In this document: positions 7,206 through 11,638 of the stretch, one piece after another
How positions within the stretch are numbered: position 1 is the stretch's first letter
Layout: every line of letters starts with the position of its first letter
Source: an uncultured Actinomycetes bacterium
Lineage (GTDB): Bacteria; Actinomycetota; Actinomycetes; Nanopelagicales; Nanopelagicaceae
Reading direction: 5' to 3'
Assembly (NCBI GenBank): GCA_903875815.1
Contig: CAIQXR010000001.1
Location: 1 to 11,638 of the forward strand
Length of the DNA stretch: 11,638 bases
The notes under the pieces: generated by a model
What the model was told of the DNA's origin: nothing
Seen by the model: only the letters and a program-made list of their open reading frames with translations
Database searches by the model: none
Position numbers and translations under genes: made by a program

Positions 7206-7442
7206 ATGAAGCTGGTCAAAATCTACGCCCGAGCCAATTGCCACCTCTGCCAGGTAGCGCTCGAGACGATTGAAAGCTTCCGCCCAGAATTTGAATTTGA
7301 AATTGAGAAAGTTCTTATTGACGGAGATCCTGATTTAGAGAAGAAATATGGCGAGCAAGTGCCCGTGATTCTCATCGACGATCAACCACATGATTTCTTT
7401 CGAGTCGATCCTGTGCGATTTAGAAAAGTGATCTCTCAATAA
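7206..7442 (+). CDS. Glutaredoxin-like protein (DUF836 family)
   Basis: A 78-residue cytoplasmic thioredoxin-fold protein of the DUF836 glutaredoxin-like family. The N-terminal strand KLVKIYA leads to the redox pair C12-H-L-C15. VPVILIDDQ (52-60) carries the cis-proline (P53) expected beside the active site, and [10 protein letters not shown] (40-49) is typical of the family. It is a likely thiol-disulfide reductant, but its substrate is unknown. It is the first gene of a three-gene operon, with its stop overlapping the next start in TAATG. Its place before a zinc-ribbon protein and an iron-sulfur photolyase suggests a role in redox upkeep of those cysteine-rich partners. That role is inference from context only. 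Confidence 0.88.
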   Translation: MKLVKIYARANCHLCQVALETIESFRPEFEFEIEKVLIDGDPDLEKKYGEQVPVILIDDQPHDFFRVDPVRFRKVISQ

Positions 7443-7579
7443 TGAGAGTTGCCAAAGCGAAGAATGGCTTTGCGCCTAAGACTTGCCAAAGGTGCGGCCT
7501 GCCATTTGAGTGGCGAAAAAAGTGGGCAAAAAATTGGGATGAAGTGAAGTATTGCAGCGATCGCTGCCGGGAGAATTAA
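7442..7579 (+). CDS. DUF2256 small zinc-ribbon protein
   Basis: A 45-residue basic protein. It has CQRC (15-18), then [17 protein letters not shown] (22-38) and CSDRC (38-42), giving a C-x2-C...C-x3-C zinc-ribbon layout. The stretch WRKKWA..W.EVKYCS.RCR matches my memory of the DUF2256 family, which is often encoded next to cryptochrome/photolyase-like genes. Both ends overlap neighbours by one base in TAATG junctions, and it has no Shine-Dalgarno site of its own, so it is translated by coupling with the glutaredoxin-like gene. Its biochemical role is unknown. Its size and context suggest a partner, nucleic-acid-binding accessory or maturation factor for the photolyase. Confidence 0.9.
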   Translation: MRVAKAKNGFAPKTCQRCGLPFEWRKKWAKNWDEVKYCSDRCREN

Positions 7580-9051
7580 TGAAACGCATTCTCTATCTCC
7601 CCTTCGATCATCTTCATCGAAAGTATGGCGTCCTTAAAGGTGCTGACCCGGCGAGTGATCTCATTGTTATGGTGGAGAGCAAGCGGATGGTCACTGGTGA
7701 GCAGTGGAATAAAGTCCGACTCTATTTCTTAATCTCATCGGCAAAACACTTTGCACAAGAACTGCGCAGCGAGGGTTTCACTGTTGAATATCTGGAGCGC
7801 CCTACTACCCGCGAAGGCCTAATAGAGATAGCGGCAATGTATCCGGGTCTTCCGATTGTTGCAGCTGAAGCATCCTCTTACCGATTGGCCAAGACCCTAG
7901 CCGAATGTGGCGTTGACATAATTCCTAATGACTTCTTTCTGACATCCCGAAAAGATTTCGCACTGTGGGCCGATAAGCAGAAGAGCTTTCTCATGGAGAA
8001 CTTTTACCGCGCGCAGCGAGTGAGGCTGCAAGTGTTGATGGATGGCAATACTCCCGTCGGCGGCCAGTGGAATTTCGATAAAGAGAATCGCCTGCCCCCA
8101 CCAAAGAATTACACCTACCCGCCTTACCTCCATCACAGCGTCGATGAAATCGACCGGGAAGTCGCTAATAAGTTGGGCATTGAACTACCTGATGTGTGGG
8201 GGACCACCCGCGCTGCTGCGCAAAAGCAATTGAAGAATTTCCTCGATAACCACTTTGGAAATTTTGGACCATACGAAGATGCAATGACTACCGAGAATTG
8301 GGCGATCCATCACTCACTTCTCAGCCCCTATCTCAACAACGGTCTGCTCCATCCAGCTGAAGTGTTAACCGCAGTACTCAAGCGATTTGAGAAGGGCGAT
8401 ATTCCGATCGCCAGCGCTGAAGGATTTATCCGCCAACTCATTGGCTGGCGCGAATATGTCAATGGTATGTATTGGCACTTTGGCGCTTCGTACAAAGAAG
8501 GCAATAATTTAGGCGCCACTCGAAAGTTATTACCGCTGTATTTGGATTCTGAGAAAACTTCGATGAACTGTGTAAAAGATAATATTGCAGGAATTGAAGA
8601 TCGAGCTTGGGTTCACCATATTCCTCGATTGATGGTCTTGAGTAATCTCGCTCTTATTGCCGGAGTAAATCCCCAGGAGTATCTGGCGTGGATGCGGGAA
8701 TCATTTATCGATGCATCCGATTGGGTGATGGTCCCCAATGTGATCGGCATGGGAATTCATGCTGATGGCGGTGCGATGATGACTAAGCCTTATGCAGCTG
8801 GTGGCTCATATATCTCCAAAATGAGTAATTACTGCAAGCCCTGCAAATACGATCCGAAGAAACGAGTGGGCGAAGATGCTTGTCCATTCACGACCTTATA
8901 TTGGGATTTTCTCGATCGACATCGCGAGGAATTTTCAGGCAATCATCGAATGGCCCAACAGCTCTATGGGTTAGAGCGTTTATCTGATCTACCAGAACTG
9001 CGCGAACGGGCACGCGAAGTTGTGAAGGGCTTAGATCAGGGCGAGATTTAA
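7579..9051 (+). CDS. Iron-sulfur cryptochrome/photolyase family protein (PhrB/CryB-like, putative (6-4) photolyase)
   Basis: This 490-residue protein belongs to the FeS-BCP branch (bacterial cryptochromes and (6-4) photolyases), which bind FAD and a [4Fe-4S] cluster and use blue light to reverse UV photoproducts in DNA. Cysteines C331, C419, C422 and C435 fall at the same spacings (88, 3, 13) as the cluster ligands I recall for Agrobacterium PhrB (350, 438, 441, 454). Other family blocks are GWREYVNGMYW (289-299), DRAWVHHIPRLMVLSN (341-356), ADGGAMMTKPYA (395-406), MSNYCKPCKYDPKKRVGEDA (415-434) and FTTLYWDFLDRH (437-448). The N-terminal alpha/beta domain (1-130) would hold the antenna cofactor. 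The ATG at 7579 is preferred over a TTG at 7552 because GGGAGA lies 4 bases upstream, it overlaps the previous stop as TAATG, and the family normally starts here. It could be a photoreceptor instead of a repair enzyme; the sequence cannot decide this. Confidence 0.95.
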   Translation: MKRILYLPFDHLHRKYGVLKGADPASDLIVMVESKRMVTGEQWNKVRLYFLISSAKHFAQELRSEGFTVEYLERPTTREGLIEIAAMYPGLPIVAAEASSYRLAKTLAECGVDIIPNDFFLTSRKDFALWADKQKSFLMENFYRAQRVRLQVLMDGNTPVGGQWNFDKENRLPPPKNYTYPPYLHHSVDEIDREVANKLGIELPDVWGTTRAAAQKQLKNFLDNHFGNFGPYEDAMTTENWAIHHSLLSPYLNNGLLHPAEVLTAVLKRFEKGDIPIASAEGFIRQLIGWREYVNGMYWHFGASYKEGNNLGATRKLLPLYLDSEKTSMNCVKDNIAGIEDRAWVHHIPRLMVLSNLALIAGVNPQEYLAWMRESFIDASDWVMVPNVIGMGIHADGGAMMTKPYAAGGSYISKMSNYCKPCKYDPKKRVGEDACPFTTLYWDFLDRHREEFSGNHRMAQQLYGLERLSDLPELRERAREVVKGLDQGEI

Positions 9052-9052
9052 A

Positions 9053-10714
9053 TTATTCAGGAATCTCGGTATTGCCGCGCAAAACATCTTCACCATCGAT
9101 AATGCGATAGGCATAGCCTTGTTCAGCCAAGAAGCGCTGACGATTCTGCGCGAAATCTTGATCGACGGTATCTCGGGCAACGATCGAATAGAAGCGCGCA
9201 CCGCGGCCATCGGCCTTAGGACGTAATACTCGACCGAGTCGCTGCGCCTCTTCTTGGCGAGAACCGAAAGTTCCAGATACTTGAATAGCGATTGTTGCTT
9301 CTGGAAGATCGATCGAGAAGTTAGCAACTTTAGAGACTACTAAGCACGAGATTTCACCGGTGCGATAGGCGGCAAAGAGTCGCTCGCGCTCCTTCAACGG
9401 TGTATCGCCCTTAATGACGGGGACTCCCAGCTCTTCACCGAGGGCATCGAGTTGATCGAGATATTGGCCGATGATCAATACTTGTTCACCTTGATGGTGG
9501 CGAGCTAATTGGGCTGCAATATGAGTCTTGGTGGCACTTGTCGCGCAGAAGCGATAGCGCTCTTCTGGTTCGGCAGTGGCGTAATTAAGACGTTCTGATT
9601 CGGTAAGAGTCACGCGAACTTCTACGCAATCGGCGGGAGCGATATAGCCCTGTGCCTCGATCTCTTTCCACGGTACGTCATAGCGCTTAGGTCCAATGAG
9701 AGAGAAGACTTCGCCTTCCATGCCATCTTCGCGAACCAATGTGGCAGTTAAGCCTAGGCGGCGACGGGATTGGATATCAGCGGTAAAGCGGAAGATCGGT
9801 GCTGGAAGTAAGTGCACCTCGTCGTAAATAATCAGACCCCAATCGATCGCATCGAAGAGATCGAGGTGGGCATATAAACCTTTTTTGCGGGTGGTCATTA
9901 CTTGATAGGTAGCAATGGTGACGGGACGAATCTCTTTCTTCGCGCCGGAATACTCACCGATTTCATCTTCATGAAGTGAGGTGCGCTTAAGCAATTCATC
10001 GCGCCATTGTCGAGCAGCAACAGTATTTGTTACCAAAATCAAAGTAGTTGCTTTGGCGTGAGCCATGGCCGCTGCGCCAACAATTGTCTTTCCAGCGCCA
10101 CAGGGGAGTACAACAACGCCAGAGCCGCCATGCCAGAAACCTTCAGCAGCGAGTTCTTGATAGCGACGAATATTCCAACCATCTTGCACAAGATCAATAT
10201 GGTGCGCTTCACCATCGACATAGCCAGCAAAGTCTTCGGCCGGCCACCCGAGTTTGAGAAGTGCTTGCTTGAGAAATCCGCGCTGACCCGGATGAACAAC
10301 GATCGTCTCGTCGTCGAGCTGTAAGCCCAACATCGGCGCTACTTTCTTGCCACGCGTTACTTCCTTTAATACTGCAGCATCTTGCGAAACCAGAACGAGG
10401 CCATGAACGGGATTGGATTCCAAGCGCAATCGGCCATAACGAGACATGGTCTCGGCAATATCGACCAGAAGTGCATGTGGCACGGCATAGCGGGAGTACT
10501 TGAGCAGAGTATCGACAACGCGTTCTGCATCTAAGCCAGCTGCGCGCGCATTCCATAGGCCGAGTGAAGTCAGGCGATATGTGTGAATATGTTCAGGTGA
10601 CTTTTCGAGTTCAGCGAAGGCTGCAATTGCGCGACGACATTCATCGGCAAGCAAATGATCGACATCAAGAAGCAGGGTCTTATCGCTCTGAACAATCAGT
10701 GGGCCATCAGACAC
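9053..10714 (-). CDS. XPB/Ssl2-like DNA repair helicase
   Basis: An SF2 3'-to-5' DNA helicase of the XPB type, as found in archaea and many actinobacteria including mycobacteria. At 553 residues it is close to mycobacterial XPB. Residues 1-170 form the XPB N-terminal and damage-recognition-like region. Then come LPCGAGKT (Walker A, 203-210), IIYDEVHLL (Walker B with DEVH at 298-301), GLTATLVREDG with the TAT motif (323-325) and the XPB-specific RED motif (328-330), and motif VI RQEEAQRLGRVLRP (486-499), followed by the family block RDTVDQDFAQNRQRFL. All motifs look intact. The start is a GTG with AAGGA 8 bases upstream, overlapping the end of the M20 gene by 8 bases, so the two are probably coupled. 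Its stop is one base from the photolyase stop on the other strand. Bacterial XPB is presumed to act in excision repair, but its partners are poorly known. No nuclease of the archaeal Bax1 type is adjacent on its 3' side. Confidence 0.95.
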   Translation of the reverse strand: MSDGPLIVQSDKTLLLDVDHLLADECRRAIAAFAELEKSPEHIHTYRLTSLGLWNARAAGLDAERVVDTLLKYSRYAVPHALLVDIAETMSRYGRLRLESNPVHGLVLVSQDAAVLKEVTRGKKVAPMLGLQLDDETIVVHPGQRGFLKQALLKLGWPAEDFAGYVDGEAHHIDLVQDGWNIRRYQELAAEGFWHGGSGVVVLPCGAGKTIVGAAAMAHAKATTLILVTNTVAARQWRDELLKRTSLHEDEIGEYSGAKKEIRPVTIATYQVMTTRKKGLYAHLDLFDAIDWGLIIYDEVHLLPAPIFRFTADIQSRRRLGLTATLVREDGMEGEVFSLIGPKRYDVPWKEIEAQGYIAPADCVEVRVTLTESERLNYATAEPEERYRFCATSATKTHIAAQLARHHQGEQVLIIGQYLDQLDALGEELGVPVIKGDTPLKERERLFAAYRTGEISCLVVSKVANFSIDLPEATIAIQVSGTFGSRQEEAQRLGRVLRPKADGRGARFYSIVARDTVDQDFAQNRQRFLAEQGYAYRIIDGEDVLRGNTEIPE

Positions 10715-11638
10715 TAAGCAAGTCCTTAATAAATAGGTGAAGGATTTCTACTCGAGCAGGAATGCTGGAGAGTGAGATCTGTTCATGTGGTGCATGGGCA
10801 CCATCGCCAACTGCGCCGAGGCCATCCAAGGTAGGAGCCCCTGCTGCGGCAGCGAAATTGCCATCGCTGGCACCGCCAACAGAAGCGTGACCCACTGCAG
10901 GTAGCCCTGCATTAGCGAGCGTTGCCTCTAACTTCTCGTAAAGCGCAGCTGTTGAAGATAACTCCAACGGCGGGCGATTTATTCCACCAGTGATCTCAAT
11001 CCGAGCCTCTGGGTGCTTTGCCTTGAGGGATTTAACAGCTGCATCGACTCGAGTGAGTTCGGAGGCGAGAAAAGAGCGAACATCAATATCAAGAGTTGCG
11101 AGAGCAGGCACAGTATTTGTCGTTGTACCCGAGTGCATCGTTGTGGGCACCACTGTTGTGCCGTGCTCTGAATTTTCTAGTGCGAGTACTTGCGAAACGA
11201 GTTGGGCAATTTCGGATGTGGCGTTGATGCCCTTCTCTGGCTCGAGGCCAGCATGCGAAGCGCGACCATGAACCGTAATTTTGTACATCGCAGTACCTTT
11301 GCGACCAGTCTTCACTTTGCCATTGAGCGAAGCTTCTAATACAAGAACTGCGCTGGCACCTATCGCCAAACGTTCAATGAGTGCGCGTGAACTTTGGCTA
11401 CCGACTTCTTCATCAGTGGTGGCAACTAGCGCAACTCTTTCATGAGCGCCAGGAATGTCAGCGACTGCATACATTGCCTGTAAGAAGCCGGCTTTCATAT
11501 CGAAGATTCCGGGGCCACGCGCGATATCGCCCTCGACGTTCCACAGCGGGAGATAGGAGTCGTGCGGCCAAACGGTATCGAGATGCGCGAGGAGAACGAT
11601 GCTGGGGCTTTTGCTACCCCACCAAAAAATTGGGCGAC
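10707..11638 (-). CDS. M20 family metallopeptidase (partial, N-terminus off right edge)
   Basis: A zinc-dependent exopeptidase/deacylase of the M20 family, resembling the carboxypeptidase G2-type branch. The frame stays open to the window edge: 309 residues are visible, and the apparent ATG at 11498 is internal. Seen in order: AHLDTVWP with a zinc histidine (visible residue 18) and D20; ARGPGIFDMKAG with the bridging aspartate (D46); ATTDEEVGS with catalytic E76 and metal ligand E77; VLEASL (E101); the dimerisation-type domain around VHGRASHAGLEPEKGINA; VGGASDGNFAAAAGAP; and GDGAHAPHEQI with the last zinc histidine. Roughly 60-80 N-terminal residues should be missing. No signal peptide can be judged. 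The substrate is not clear; a glutamate carboxypeptidase, aminoacyl or amidohydrolase role would all fit, and a dapE or argE assignment is not supported. It overlaps and precedes the XPB-like gene on the same strand. Confidence 0.93.
   Translation of the reverse strand, partial: RPIFWWGSKSPSIVLLAHLDTVWPHDSYLPLWNVEGDIARGPGIFDMKAGFLQAMYAVADIPGAHERVALVATTDEEVGSQSSRALIERLAIGASAVLVLEASLNGKVKTGRKGTAMYKITVHGRASHAGLEPEKGINATSEIAQLVSQVLALENSEHGTTVVPTTMHSGTTTNTVPALATLDIDVRSFLASELTRVDAAVKSLKAKHPEARIEITGGINRPPLELSSTAALYEKLEATLANAGLPAVGHASVGGASDGNFAAAAGAPTLDGLGAVGDGAHAPHEQISLSSIPARVEILHLFIKDLLSV

Noticed and set aside
7552..7578. Nine-residue N-terminal extension of the photolyase from a TTG
   Set aside because: The ATG at 7579 has a Shine-Dalgarno site, overlaps the DUF2256 stop and fits the family N-terminus; the extension only re-reads the DUF2256 3' end in another frame.
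10707..11498. M20 peptidase as a complete 263-residue gene starting at 11498
   Set aside because: The frame is open to the window edge, and the conserved HLDTVWP and RGPGIFD motifs lie upstream of that ATG, so it is internal.
1..11638. Mobile element, CRISPR array or defence system
   Set aside because: No transposase, integrase, direct-repeat array or toxin/nuclease gene was seen; the genes are mostly housekeeping and their order is tight.

Overview
The window looks like a dense chromosomal segment of an actinobacterium (Actinomycetota) of moderate GC, near 50% by eye. The evidence is the actinobacterial-type MutY, RadA and XPB-like helicase, very tight gene packing with overlapping starts and stops, and several genes that appear to start as leaderless mRNAs (a TANNNT -10 box 6-8 bases before the ATG). 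A small-genome freshwater lineage such as the acI/Nanopelagicales group would fit, but this is inference. No rRNA, tRNA, CRISPR array, insertion sequence or phage gene was found, and no stretch over 300 bases lacks a gene.

Layout. (1) Positions 1-2971, minus strand: a likely three-gene unit, read right to left, of a cysteine-rich DUF3109/YkgJ-like protein, radA, and mutY. mutY starts at TTG inside the end of radA and runs off the left edge. (2) Positions 3039-4807, plus strand: proC (pyrroline-5-carboxylate reductase) overlapping by ATGA a secreted protein with propeller-like repeats. (3) Positions 4800-7169, minus strand: a large secreted zinc metalloprotease-like protein with a fibronectin type III domain and a C-terminal repeat/propeller region, convergent with and overlapping the previous gene. 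(4) Positions 7206-9051, plus strand: a compact operon of a DUF836 glutaredoxin-like protein, a 45-residue DUF2256 zinc-ribbon protein, and an iron-sulfur cryptochrome/photolyase of the PhrB/CryB type. (5) Positions 9053-11638, minus strand: an M20 metallopeptidase (start beyond the right edge) overlapping an XPB-like DNA repair helicase.

How it fits together. Four of the ten genes are DNA maintenance genes (mutY, radA, photolyase, XPB-like helicase), covering oxidised-base repair, recombination, UV photoproduct repair and duplex unwinding. They lie in three separate transcription units, so they form a neighbourhood and not one operon. The most interesting features are the light-repair operon with its tiny zinc-ribbon partner and redox protein; the 36-bp region from which that operon and the secreted metalloprotease diverge; the recurring leaderless start pattern at the heads of transcription units, against Shine-Dalgarno or coupled starts inside them; and a mirrored start-region motif shared by proC and the cysteine-rich gene. 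The window also carries many CGATCG palindromes.
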